Source: CAIXZV01 sp963697365 (GTDB lineage: Bacteria; Chloroflexota; Limnocylindria; Limnocylindrales; CSP1-4). From it: a DNA stretch of 64,000 nucleotides. Shown here one piece after another: positions 57,319-64,000 of this stretch. Both the position numbers and the translations under genes were made by a program. The first letter of the stretch is position 1; every line of letters starts with the position of its first letter. The notes beneath the pieces were generated by a model, which worked only from the letters and a program-made list of their open reading frames with translations, searched no databases and was not told the DNA's origin. The stretch spans positions 1 through 64,000 of the forward strand of contig CAVONT010000009.1 of the NCBI GenBank assembly GCA_963697365.1. Reading direction: 5' to 3'.

Positions 57319-57328
57319 CGACTAGTAC
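57319..57328 (+). promoter_or_regulatory. GTACTAGTAC-type palindrome before the TP-stalk gene
   Basis: CGACTAGTAC, 8 of 10 matches, 183 bases before the ATG. The following bases (GTTCGGACTACCGTCGGG) resemble those after the DUF11-gene site. The remaining 175-base leader has no gene. Confidence 0.6.
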
Positions 57329-57503
57329 GTTCGGACTACCGTCGGGCCGACAGAAGCCGACGGGCGCCCCCGGGTCCCTCCCCGGAGCGGCGGCACACAG
57401 GACCGGCACCAGGCCGGGGGGCCTTGGCCGGAGAGGGACTCGGGGATTGCGGCGGCAGCGTCTCAAGACACCGCCGGATGAATGCAGAGGGAGACACCAC
57501 ACC

Positions 57504-58271
57504 ATGCGCAATCGGTCAGCCGGCTGGATCGCCGGTTCCATCCTGATCGGGGCGGCGCTCCTGGCGCCGGCCGCCGTGCTGGCCCAGGACGGCAACCAGA
57601 GCAACGTCTCGTCGGAGACCGCCACGCTGCTGTGCACCGGCGCCCCCGGTGGCGGCAGCTTCACACCCGCCGCGGGCGAGGCCATCTGGGTCTTTGTCCA
57701 CGCCGGAGTGGACGGTCCTGGCACCCTGACCGCGAAGTTCTCCGGCGCCGGCCAGAAGACGGCCGCCAGCTACGTCCAGGGCGGCGTCAAGTACTACATC
57801 TCCACCGGCCGTCCCGAGACCCTGGTCTCGTTCAGCGACGACATCGCGGGCGGCGTGCTCACCCTGAGCCACGTCTGCCGGACGACGCCCACCCCGACGC
57901 CGACGCCCACCCCGACGCCGACGCCCACCCCGACGCCGACGCCCACCCCGACGCCGACGCCCACCCCGACGCCGACGCCCACCCCGACGCCGACGCCCAC
58001 CCCGACGCCGACGCCCACCCCGACGCCGACAGCCACGCCGACCGAGCCGGTGATCACGCCGACCCCGACGATCCCCGTCGTGACCCCGACGCCGACCGCC
58101 TCGGTGTCGTTCGAAGCCGAGACCGGCACGCCCAAGGTCACCCCGCCCCCCACCGACGGCATGGGCGGCGGCAGCTCATCCGGCAGCGGCTGGACCATCG
58201 CACTCCTGGCCCTCGGCGGCCTGGCAGCCCTTGCGCTCGTCGTGACTCCGGTCCGTCGCCGCAACCGCTAG
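57504..58271 (+). CDS. Surface protein with novel domain, Thr-Pro stalk and TPPPTD tail
   Basis: 255 residues. Signal MRNRSAGWIAGSILIGAALL to AVLAQ; a globular domain of about 95 residues (FTPAAGEAIWVFVHAGVDGP, then GTLTAKFSGAG and VLTLSHVC) homologous to the next gene; a stalk of about 25 Thr-Pro pairs encoded by 18-base DNA repeats; then GTPKVTPPPTDGMGGGSSSG, a hydrophobic helix (WTIALLALGGLAALALVVTP) and the end VRRRNR. The tail has the tripartite form of cell-wall sorting signals. The ATG is preceded by GAGGGAG. It is a single-gene unit between its own palindrome and terminator. No function is known for the globular domain. Confidence 0.8.
   Translation: MRNRSAGWIAGSILIGAALLAPAAVLAQDGNQSNVSSETATLLCTGAPGGGSFTPAAGEAIWVFVHAGVDGPGTLTAKFSGAGQKTAASYVQGGVKYYISTGRPETLVSFSDDIAGGVLTLSHVCRTTPTPTPTPTPTPTPTPTPTPTPTPTPTPTPTPTPTPTPTPTPTPTPTPTATPTEPVITPTPTIPVVTPTPTASVSFEAETGTPKVTPPPTDGMGGGSSSGSGWTIALLALGGLAALALVVTPVRRRNR
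57885..58028 (+). repeat. 18-base repeat encoding the Thr-Pro stalk
   Basis: Eight nearly perfect copies of ACGCCCACCCCGACGCCG, in frame. Copy number is likely to vary between strains and to be hard to assemble. Confidence 0.9.
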
Positions 58272-58307
58272 CCGACAGGGCGTAGCCCGCCCACCAGACA
58301 CCAGCAG

Positions 58308-58335
58308 GACCGGGGCCCGGCATCGGGTCCCGGTC
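58308..58335 (+). terminator. Hairpin after the TP-stalk gene
   Basis: GACCGGGGCCCG and CGGGTCCCGGTC form a 12-bp stem with one G-U pair and a GCAT loop, 37 bases after the stop. Confidence 0.7.
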
Positions 58336-58445
58336 TTCATGTCCAGGGGGGTACTCGTGGGTGGTACTCCCGGTGCGTGAGCGCACCGAATTCGGGCGCA
58401 GCCGGGCGGAGTGGTGCGCTCCGGTGGGCTGCGGGGCACACGGCC

Positions 58446-58455
58446 GTACTAGACC
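58446..58455 (+). promoter_or_regulatory. GTACTAGTAC-type palindrome before the KPSQ-stalk gene
   Basis: GTACTAGACC, 8 of 10 matches, 117 bases before the ATG. Further GTACT copies occur at about 58360, 58374 and 58461, which could add binding sites. Confidence 0.6.
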
Positions 58456-58493
58456 AATCCAGTACTCACCCCGGAGCATGTGGTCACCGCCGT

Positions 58494-58562
58494 CAGGCAG
58501 CGGGACCGGTGGGCGACCGCCGGTGGCACCACCAAGGCATCACACAGCTCGGGGACCACACG
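58494..58562 (+). promoter_or_regulatory. Leader segment shared with the fourth surface gene
   Basis: From CAGGCAGCGGGACC to the start codon this leader aligns with 59771-59840 (CAGGCAACGGGTC...), including a shared CGCC...GGCACC centre and TCGGGGAC before the start. Operator and leader were probably duplicated together. Confidence 0.45.
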
Positions 58563-59462
58563 ATGCATCTCCTCCGCACCTCCATGCGCGCCACCAGCCT
58601 TGTCGTCGGCGCCAGTCTGGCGCTGGCGCTCGCGCTGCCGGCCTTCGCCAATACCGGCCACCAGAGCGGTTGGAACGTCGACTGGAACGACGAGGGCTTC
58701 CAGGGATCAGCGAGCGAATGCGACGGCGCCAGCCTCGACGCGGGCGAAGTCCTCTGGCACTTCGTCCAGACGAGGGTCCCGGCCGGCGTGTCGAGCGGCA
58801 AACTCACCGCCACGTTCGACGAGGCTGGCGCGGTCGCCGTCGAGTCCTACAAGACGTCCGGTGGCGTCCTCCACTGGGCGATCATCACCGGCCAGGACAC
58901 CCTTCTCGCATTCAGCTCCGACGTCACCAGCAGTGGCCAGCTGAACCTCAGCCACATCTGCGCGGCCCCCACCGCCAAGCCGAGCCAGGCCCCCACCGCC
59001 AAGCCGAGCCAGGCCCCGACCGAGAAGCCGAGCCAGGCCCCGACCGCCAAGCCGAGCCAGGCCCCGACCGACAAGCCGAGCCAGGCCCCGACCGACAAGC
59101 CGAGCCAGGCCCCGACCGCCAAGCCGAGCCAGGCCCCGACCGAGAAGCCGAGCCAGGCCCCCACCGCCAAGCCGAGCCAGGCCCCGACCGAGAAGCCGAG
59201 CCAGGCCCCCACCGCCAAGCCGAGCCAGGCCCCCACCACGGAGCCCGGCACCCAGGCGCCAACGACAAGCCCGACAGGGGAGTCCGGTGGCGCCACTGGC
59301 ACGCCCAGGGTGACGCCGCCTCCGACCGACGCCATCGGCGGCGACACCACCGGCAGCGGGACCGGCTGGCTGCTGGCCATGATCGGCTTGGCAGCCCTGG
59401 TGGTCGGGCTCATCGTCGGGACGCCGTCCCGCCGAACCCGCCACCACGCGCCGCGCCGTTAG
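58563..59462 (+). CDS. Surface protein with novel domain, KPSQ stalk and TPPPTD tail
   Basis: 299 residues. Signal MHLLRTSMRATSLVVGASLA to AFA; then a domain homologous to that of the preceding gene (SLDAGEVLWHFVQTRVPAGV, SSGKLTATFDEAGAVAVESY, TLLAFSSDVTSSGQLNLSHI ending in C). A stalk of eleven 8-residue units (APT[AED]KPSQ) follows, then GTPRVTPPPTDAIGGDTTGS, helix WLLAMIGLAALVVGLIVGTP and an Arg/His-rich end. Domain order is the same as in the 57.5-kb gene, so the two are paralogues with unrelated stalks. Monocistronic, with its own operator and hairpin. Confidence 0.8.
   Translation: MHLLRTSMRATSLVVGASLALALALPAFANTGHQSGWNVDWNDEGFQGSASECDGASLDAGEVLWHFVQTRVPAGVSSGKLTATFDEAGAVAVESYKTSGGVLHWAIITGQDTLLAFSSDVTSSGQLNLSHICAAPTAKPSQAPTAKPSQAPTEKPSQAPTAKPSQAPTDKPSQAPTDKPSQAPTAKPSQAPTEKPSQAPTAKPSQAPTEKPSQAPTAKPSQAPTTEPGTQAPTTSPTGESGGATGTPRVTPPPTDAIGGDTTGSGTGWLLAMIGLAALVVGLIVGTPSRRTRHHAPRR
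58965..59228 (+). repeat. 24-base repeat encoding the KPSQ stalk
   Basis: Eleven in-frame units; only the fourth residue varies (A, E or D). Confidence 0.9.
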
Positions 59463-59523
59463 ACGCCGCGCCGCCAGACGCCGGGCCGCTGGACGGCCCC
59501 CGGGCAGGACCGCCTGATGCCAT

Positions 59524-59551
59524 GGAGCCGGAGCCCACGGGCCCCGGCTCC
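59524..59551 (+). terminator. Hairpin after the KPSQ-stalk gene
   Basis: GGAGCCGG and CCGGCTCC form a perfect 8-bp stem with a 12-base loop, followed by TCTGCG. Confidence 0.55.
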
Positions 59552-59725
59552 TCTGCGTGTCGGCCGCCTGGGGCCTCCCTGCGGCGCGTCGTCACTGGAC
59601 GCCGCACGCCGGACTGGACGCCGCACGCCGGCCAGAGGTCCTACCCGGTCCGGTGCATGACAGCACCGCAGTCCTGGACCCGGGTGCGGTCCAGTCGGGT
59701 CGGGTGCACTGATACGGCACCAGAC

Positions 59726-59735
59726 GTACTAGACG
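59726..59735 (+). promoter_or_regulatory. GTACTAGTAC-type palindrome before the fourth surface gene
   Basis: GTACTAGACG, 8 of 10 matches, 115 bases before the GTG. Followed by TACTC at 59741, as at the previous gene. Together the site and leader mirror 58446-58562. Nothing else is seen in the 59552-59725 stretch. Confidence 0.6.
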
Positions 59736-59840
59736 AGTCCTACTCGATAGCCGATGCTTTCAATTACCCGCAGGCAACGGGTCATGGGAGCCGCCAAGGC
59801 ACCCGCAAAGGGCATACCAACCAGCACGTTCGGGGACACC

Positions 59841-60194
59841 GTGAAGCGATCCGTCATCGCGTCGACCGCCATCGCACTCCTCTTGGCACTCGGAGCTGCC
59901 ACGAGCGCGTTCGCCGCCGACCCTGCCGAGAACCCTGTGATCACCGAGACGCCGAATCCGAGCGGCGAGATCTCCGTCGATCCCACCTTCATCACTCCGC
60001 AGCCCACGGCCAAGCCGGTGAGCGAGGTCATGGGGGCGACGGACCGTCCGCAGCGCACGCCGCCGCCCACCGACACGGTCGGCGAGCCCTCCCAGGCGCC
60101 GGGCTCGGGCCTCCAGGTCCTGCTGCTGCTCGTGGTCGCTGCTTCAACCCTGGTGCTGTTCGCCGGGCGGTTGCCTGTCGCCCGGCGTCGCTAG
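59841..60194 (+). CDS. Small exported protein with TPPPTD tail
   Basis: 117 residues from a GTG. Signal MKRSVIASTAIALLLALGAA to SAFA; a 50-residue mature part rich in P, T and E (AENPVITETPNPSGEISVDP); then RPQRTPPPTDTVGEPSQAPG, a hydrophobic helix (LQVLLLLVVAASTLVLFAGR) and the end LPVARRR. It lacks the globular domain and stalk of its neighbours, so it is almost only export signal plus sorting tail. The longer frame from 59754 was rejected because the extra part lacks a ribosome-binding site and covers the conserved leader. Confidence 0.7.
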   Translation: MKRSVIASTAIALLLALGAATSAFAADPAENPVITETPNPSGEISVDPTFITPQPTAKPVSEVMGATDRPQRTPPPTDTVGEPSQAPGSGLQVLLLLVVAASTLVLFAGRLPVARRR

Positions 60195-60219
60195 CGCGTC
60201 GCTGTCCCCGTAGCGACTT

Positions 60220-60250
60220 CGGCCGGGCCGCGGACTCCGCGGCCCGGCCG
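60220..60250 (+). terminator. Hairpin after the fourth surface gene
   Basis: CGGCCGGGCCGCGG and CCGCGGCCCGGCCG form a perfect 14-bp stem with an ACT loop, just before the convergent MBL-fold gene. Can act in both directions. Confidence 0.75.
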
Positions 60251-60263
60251 TTCCATGCCCGGG

Positions 60264-61022
60264 CTAGAGGTCGATGACCGTCCCCGGCCAGACCATCGTG
60301 ACCGGTCCGTCGTACGCCGCACGCGCCGCCGCGATCGTCACCTCGGGATCGAAGCCCATCTGCAGGTGGGTCAGGAGTGCCTGCGCCGCGCCCGCCCTCG
60401 CCGCCAGCCGGCCGACCGAGGGTCCGTCGAGATGGGGCACGCCGACCGGCACCGGTCCCGGCCCGAACGACACCTCCGCGAGCAGGGTGTCACCGGGACG
60501 CATGAGCGGGGCAATGTCCATCGCCTCACCGCAGTCGCCGGAGTAGACGAGCCCCGGGGGTGCGACGGATCCTGGCCGGGCGGCGGGTGCCACGCGGATC
60601 GCGTAGCTCTCGTCGGTGTGCGTCACGAGGCGGGCCGTGATCTCGAGGGTGCCGATCCGGTGCGGGTCCGTACCGAGGACCGCCGTGTCCAGCACACCGG
60701 CGCTGAACGGGTAGCCATGCAACGCGTCGAGGCGGTCCGGGAGCGCCCTTGGGCCGAGGACGCGGACCATGCGTGGCGGGTCGAACTCGTAGCGCAGGTA
60801 GTGGCGCAACGGGACGAGGTCGATGAAGTGGTCGGGGTGGAGATGACTCACGACCACGGCCGCGACGGCCGTCGGCGCCACGTGCTCGAAGATGCGCGGG
60901 AACGACCCCTGTCCGAGATCCAGCAGGATGTGCGTGGAGCCCTCCGACACCAGGTAGCACGCGCCCGACGAACCACGACGATCGGTGTACGCGGGCCCCG
61001 CCCCGAGCACGGTCAGCCGCAT
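60264..61022 (-). CDS. RNase Z-like metallo-beta-lactamase-fold hydrolase
   Basis: 252 residues. MRLTVLGAGPAYTDRRGSSG starts the fold, the metal site is VVVSHLHPDHFIDLVPLRHY (H-x-H-x-D-H intact), further ligands are in LVTHTDESYA and LVYSGDCGEAMDIA, and the last histidine in AQALLTHLQMGFDP. This is the RNase Z / phosphodiesterase branch; members cleave tRNA 3' trailers or cyclic nucleotides. The absence of a clear exosite arm argues for a general phosphodiesterase. Stand-alone gene. Confidence 0.85.
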   Translation of the reverse strand: MRLTVLGAGPAYTDRRGSSGACYLVSEGSTHILLDLGQGSFPRIFEHVAPTAVAAVVVSHLHPDHFIDLVPLRHYLRYEFDPPRMVRVLGPRALPDRLDALHGYPFSAGVLDTAVLGTDPHRIGTLEITARLVTHTDESYAIRVAPAARPGSVAPPGLVYSGDCGEAMDIAPLMRPGDTLLAEVSFGPGPVPVGVPHLDGPSVGRLAARAGAAQALLTHLQMGFDPEVTIAAARAAYDGPVTMVWPGTVIDL

Positions 61023-61083
61023 GCGCTCCTCCTCAGCCTGGTGGGTGCAGGGTAGCGCCCCGGAGTGCTGCGCCGGGCCGGCG

Positions 61084-62028
61084 TCAGGGTGCCGGCGCCT
61101 CGCTGTCCCCGGTGTTCTGGCCGGGCGGGTCGGGCGTGGGGCGCGGCTTGGGCGTCCGCTCCACGGTGGGCGTCGCCTCGGGCTTGGGCTCGCGCGTGGG
61201 CTTGGGCGTCGCCTGCGGCTTCGGGGTCCGCTCCGCGCTGGGCGTTGCCGCGGGCTTGGGCTCGCGCGTGGGCACGGGCGTCGCCTCGATGGCCGGCTTG
61301 CCGCCCTGGCCGCCCGGGCCGCCCCCGTCGGTGCCGCGGGTGCCGCCGGGATCCTTGTCCGAAGCCAGCGTGTCCTCGAGACGGTCGATCAGCGTCTCGC
61401 TCCGGGCGATGGCCCGGTCCAGGCCCGCGACGGCTGCTGCCGGTGCGCCGCCAAGCACGGCCAGGAGCACCGTACGGTGCACGCGCACCGCTTCCAGGGC
61501 CCGCTCCGCGCCGGTGCCCGTCTCCGACTCCATTGCCGCGATCGCCGAGCCGTACGCCTCGAGTGCGGCTGTGAGGGCGCCCTGGTCATCGCGGGCCGAT
61601 GCATCGACGGCTTCGGCGAGCCGGGTCTGCGAGCGTGCGAGCTCGGCCTCCAGGCGTGACCCGGCAGCAGCGGGCAGCGCGAGCTCCTCCACCGCCAGCC
61701 GTGCTCCGTACAGCGGGCCACCCGCGCGCGATGCCGCGAAGATCGACGAGCCCACCAGGAGCCCGGCGATGACCGCAGCTGCCAGCGTCCCACCGAGGCG
61801 GCGAAGGCTCCAGCCGGCGAACAGCCCGCGACGGGTGCGAGACGCGCCACGGCCCGACCCCGCACCAACTGCAAGATGGCGGCGCCAGGCATCCTCCATG
61901 ACGGCAGCCCGGGCGCGCCGGGTCACGGCCTGGCTGGGGTCCAGCCTGACCCGCGCGTACCGCGCCAGCATCCGCTCCAGCTCGTCCCCGGCGAGCTCCT
62001 CGTGACCTGCCATCTCGTCCTCGTTCAC
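61084..62028 (-). CDS. DUF5667 membrane protein, coupled to a sigma factor
   Basis: 314 residues. A cytoplasmic arm (residues 1-85, with ELERMLARYARVRLDPSQAV) precedes one helix (GGTLAAAVIAGLLVGSSIFA), then an extracytoplasmic helical domain starting GGPLYGARLAVEELALPAAA, the DUF5667 signature, and a low-complexity tail of TPKP and REPK repeats. Its ATG overlaps the sigma factor stop (62025-62028), which is the usual order for an anti-sigma factor. The arm lacks a recognisable zinc anti-sigma motif, so the anti-sigma role is inferred from context. Confidence 0.7.
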   Translation of the reverse strand: MNEDEMAGHEELAGDELERMLARYARVRLDPSQAVTRRARAAVMEDAWRRHLAVGAGSGRGASRTRRGLFAGWSLRRLGGTLAAAVIAGLLVGSSIFAASRAGGPLYGARLAVEELALPAAAGSRLEAELARSQTRLAEAVDASARDDQGALTAALEAYGSAIAAMESETGTGAERALEAVRVHRTVLLAVLGGAPAAAVAGLDRAIARSETLIDRLEDTLASDKDPGGTRGTDGGGPGGQGGKPAIEATPVPTREPKPAATPSAERTPKPQATPKPTREPKPEATPTVERTPKPRPTPDPPGQNTGDSEAPAP

Positions 62029-62613
62029 CGGGGCTCCCCAGCCGCCCGCGGCATGTCGTCGGTCGCCGGCGCGACGCCCAGCTCCCGCCGCAGCGCTCCG
62101 ATGGCCCGGAACTGGAGACCGCGAACGGTCCCTTCCTGCCTGCCCATCGCCTCGGCTGCCTCCCTCGCGGACAGTCCCGCGAAGAACCGCAGCTCGATGG
62201 CCTCGCGCTGCTCCGGCGTCAGCCGCCGCAGCGCCCTGGCGACGCTGTCCAGCTCCTGGCGGATCGCCGCCAGCTCGTCGGGCCCGTCATCCCCGGTCGC
62301 CTGCTCGGTGACAGACATCGAGGGTGGAATGATCGCGACGGGTCCGCACATGGTCGATGACTACGTTCCTGGCCAGCCGGAAGAGCCAGCCCCCGAAGGG
62401 GACGCCCCGCGCCTCGTAGCGCGGCAGCGCCTCCAGGGCCTTGACGAAGACAAGCTGCGCCAGGTCCTCCGCGTCGCTCGGGCGGCCGACACGGGCGACG
62501 ATGTAGCGGTAGACCGGGCCGTGGTAGTGGTCGAACAGCGCCCCGAAGGCTTCGGGGTCGCCCTGCTGCGCCCGTTCCACGAAGCGGTCGATCGCTTCGT
62601 CGTCGATGGTCAT
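62025..62613 (-). CDS. ECF-type RNA polymerase sigma factor (one frameshift)
   Basis: About 195 residues from MTIDDEAIDRFVERAQQGDP. Region 2 is clear (ALFDHYHGPVYRYIVARVGR, SDAEDLAQLVFVKALEALPR, FGGWLFRLARNVVIDHVRTR) and region 4 is ALRRLTPEQREAIELRFFAG with LSAREAAEAMGRQEGTVRGL. A frame change between 62290 and 62340 separates the two regions. It would direct RNA polymerase to stress or envelope promoters; the DUF5667 gene overlaps its end. Its target promoters are not identified; the surface island 2 kb away is a candidate. Confidence 0.85.
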
Positions 62614-62648
62614 AACGACCCGCACGCCCCCGTGTTAGGCCCCTGCCG

Positions 62649-63591
62649 CTAGGTCAATGGTCGTATGGGCAGCAGGACCGACTCTCGTCCGCTGCTGCCA
62701 CGCCGGAACGCGAGCGCCTCGAATCCGGCGTCCGCCACATGACGATACGCCTCCGCGAGGCCGTAGGCGAACCACTCGGTCCGGTGGGCATCGGAGCCCA
62801 CGGTGACGTGCTGACCGCCCAGCTCCCGGTACCGCGCGACGATCGCCGGTGCCGGGTACGTCTCCCGGGCGAGCTGGCGCAGGCCGGATGCATTGACCTC
62901 GAGGGCGGTCCCGCTCTCGACCATCGCCCGCAGGACCGGATCGTAGAGCTCCGGTGCCGCAGCCAGTTGCGCGGGCAGCACGTGGGGCACCAGGTAGCGC
63001 TTCACGAAGTCCATGTGCCCGATGGTGTCGAACAGGCCCGATCGAGCCGCCCCGATGACCTCGTCGAAGTAGGGCTCCACGATCTCGGGCAGGCGCCGTC
63101 CGGCGACGAACGCCCGCGACGTTCGACGCCTTGTACGGCGAGTCCTCGCTGATGTGCACGCTGCCGATCACGTAGTCGTGCGGGTGACGCGCGAGCCAGC
63201 CGCGGATCTCCGTCTCGAAGCGGCGCTCGTAGGTGACCTCGATGCCGAAGCGGATGGCCAGGCCGCGGTCCGCCCAGCGCTCGGCCGCCTCGCGAACGTC
63301 CCGCTCGCGGTCCAGGTAGGACGAGAAGCCGTAGGCCGGCATCGTGGGATCGAAGTCGACGTGGTCCGTGATGGCGAGCTCCGCGATCCCGCGCTCCACG
63401 GCGAGCACGCAGTAGGCATCGAGCATCGCGTTGGCATCGGGTGAGCGGACCGTGTGCAGGTGGCTGTCGAGTGGCAGGTCGCGACTGTCCCCGAGGCCCG
63501 CGGCGAGGCCGGCGAGGAAGACGTCATGCTCGACATCGGCCCGCGGACGGGTGTCGGCCGGATCGGGGAGTCCGAGGTGGCGGTGGCTCAC
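62649..63591 (-). CDS. PHP-domain phosphatase, histidinol-phosphatase-like (one frameshift)
   Basis: About 313 residues. The GTG at 63591 overlaps the stop of the upstream gene (GTGA) and is therefore preferred. Metal-binding PHP motifs: PLDSHLHTVRSPDANAMLDA, LAITDHVDFDPTMPAYGFSS, FGIEVTYER, IGSVHISEDSPYKASN, then after a one-base insertion near 63115 FDTIGHMDFVKRYLV and VTVGSDAHRTEWFAYGLAEA. These suit HisK-type histidinol phosphatases or general phosphoesterases. The neighbour is an alpha-oxoamine synthase, not a histidine gene, so the substrate is open. Confidence 0.8.
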
Positions 63592-64000
63592 CCGGCGATC
63601 ACGCCCAGCTCGTGCCCGACGCGGTCGAATGCGGCGAGCGCCGTGTCCAGCAGCTCGTCGGTGTGGGCGGCGGTCACGATCGTCCGGATCCGGGACTTGT
63701 CCATGGCGACCGTCGGGAAGACCACCGACGTGCCGAAGACGCCCTCCTCGAACAGGCGGTTCGAGAAGCGGATGGTCGTCTCGGGATCGCCCAGCATCAC
63801 GGGCGTGATCGGCGTCTCGCTGCGCCCGATGTCGAAGCCCAGGCGGGCGAGCTCGGCCTTGAAGCGCCGCGTGTTGGCCCACAGGCGCTCGATCAGCTCG
63901 GGCTCCTCCACCATGATCCGGATCGCCTCGCGGCACGCCTCGGCGACGGCCGGCGGGTGGCTGGTGGAGAAGAGGAACGGTCGCGCGCGCTGGGTCAGGA
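63588..64000 (-). CDS. Alpha-oxoamine synthase family enzyme (5' partial)
   Basis: The last 137 residues of a PLP enzyme whose start is beyond the window. RPFLFSTSHPPAVAEACREA follows the PLP lysine region (not present here); DIGRSETPITPVMLGDPETT, FGTSVVFPTVAMDKSRIRTI and VTAAHTDELLDTALAAFDRV are C-terminal motifs of glycine C-acetyltransferase (2-amino-3-ketobutyrate CoA ligase) and 8-amino-7-oxononanoate synthase. The S-T-S-H-P-P form favours the glycine C-acetyltransferase branch, used in threonine breakdown. Overlaps the PHP gene by four bases. Confidence 0.75.
   Translation of the reverse strand, partial: LTQRARPFLFSTSHPPAVAEACREAIRIMVEEPELIERLWANTRRFKAELARLGFDIGRSETPITPVMLGDPETTIRFSNRLFEEGVFGTSVVFPTVAMDKSRIRTIVTAAHTDELLDTALAAFDRVGHELGVIAG

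Noticed and set aside
57885..58028. Repeat as an origin of replication or iteron array
   Set aside because: It is in frame within a surface protein and encodes a Thr-Pro stalk; no DnaA boxes are nearby.
59737..59840. Cyclic di-GMP class I riboswitch in the fourth surface-gene leader (GGCAAC and CGCAAAG looked suggestive)
   Set aside because: The two conserved segments have the wrong spacing and there is no matching GNRA stem or paired P1.
50760..60194. LPXTG-type sortase substrates
   Set aside because: No LPXTG-like pentapeptide is present in any of the four tails and no sortase gene lies in the window.

Overview
The window looks like a contig from a free-living, high-GC bacterium, most likely a Chloroflexota lineage (Limnocylindria-like). 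That placement is inference: it rests on very high GC, a single-copy bacterial-type dnaB/lexA/rplI/argS set, SOS boxes of the CGAAC-N4-GTTCG type, BTAD/MalT-type regulators, DUF5317, DUF6504, DUF5667 and DUF11 families, and no sign of phage, IS elements or CRISPR. No rRNA or tRNA gene was found.

Layout. 0-4 kb: envelope glycan functions (a truncated polytopic protein, a PIG-L deacetylase coupled to a GT87-type glycosyltransferase, a second GT87 protein). 4-6 kb: an acidic single-pass protein and a VapBC-type toxin-antitoxin pair. 6-13.4 kb: a DUF5317-MFS fusion, then a leftward signalling block: a MalT-like ATPase/BTAD regulator, an operator palindrome, two strong hairpins, one or two micro-ORFs and a membrane HD-GYP protein; regulator and HD-GYP gene are both disrupted by frameshifts. 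13.7-23.8 kb: dodecin, zinc ribbon, lipoprotein, dnaB, lexA, DUF1232, rplI, TerC, a glycosyltransferase, DNA polymerase IV and an SOS-controlled DUF6504 gene. 24-27.4 kb: the folate C1 operon fchA-folD-fhs. 27.5-38.7 kb: transporter, channel-like protein, secreted CSC protein, histidine phosphatase, nrfHA (nitrite to ammonia), DedA, hutH, DinB-like, GNAT and lipoprotein genes. 38.8-45.4 kb: hutU, ftcD and hutI, interrupted by an MFS gene lying between two dispersed direct repeats and by a CDGSH-type gene. 45.5-50.4 kb: YhhN, MBL-fold protein, HExxH lipoprotein, argS. 50.5-60.2 kb: an island of four cell-surface genes. 60-64 kb: MBL-fold protein, ECF sigma factor with coupled DUF5667 protein, PHP phosphatase and an alpha-oxoamine synthase.

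How the genes work together. hutH, hutU, hutI and ftcD convert histidine to glutamate plus 5-formimino-THF; fchA, folD and fhs, about 10-20 kb away, carry that one-carbon unit through methenyl- and formyl-THF. lexA, dinB and DUF6504 form an SOS set with readable operators. The surface island is the most novel part. Its four genes each have their own upstream palindrome (consensus GTACTAGTAC), their own hairpin terminator, an N-terminal export signal and a shared C-terminal tail (TPPPT[D/S], short linker, hydrophobic helix, Arg-rich end) that resembles a sorting signal. The same palindrome lies upstream of the micro-ORF/HD-GYP operon 40 kb away, suggesting one regulon.

Caution. At least a dozen otherwise convincing genes carry frameshifts, and nearly all those I could resolve are one-base insertions (five in hutU, two in fhs, many in the DUF11 gene). 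This points to uncorrected read error rather than gene decay, so joined coordinates below are reconstructions.
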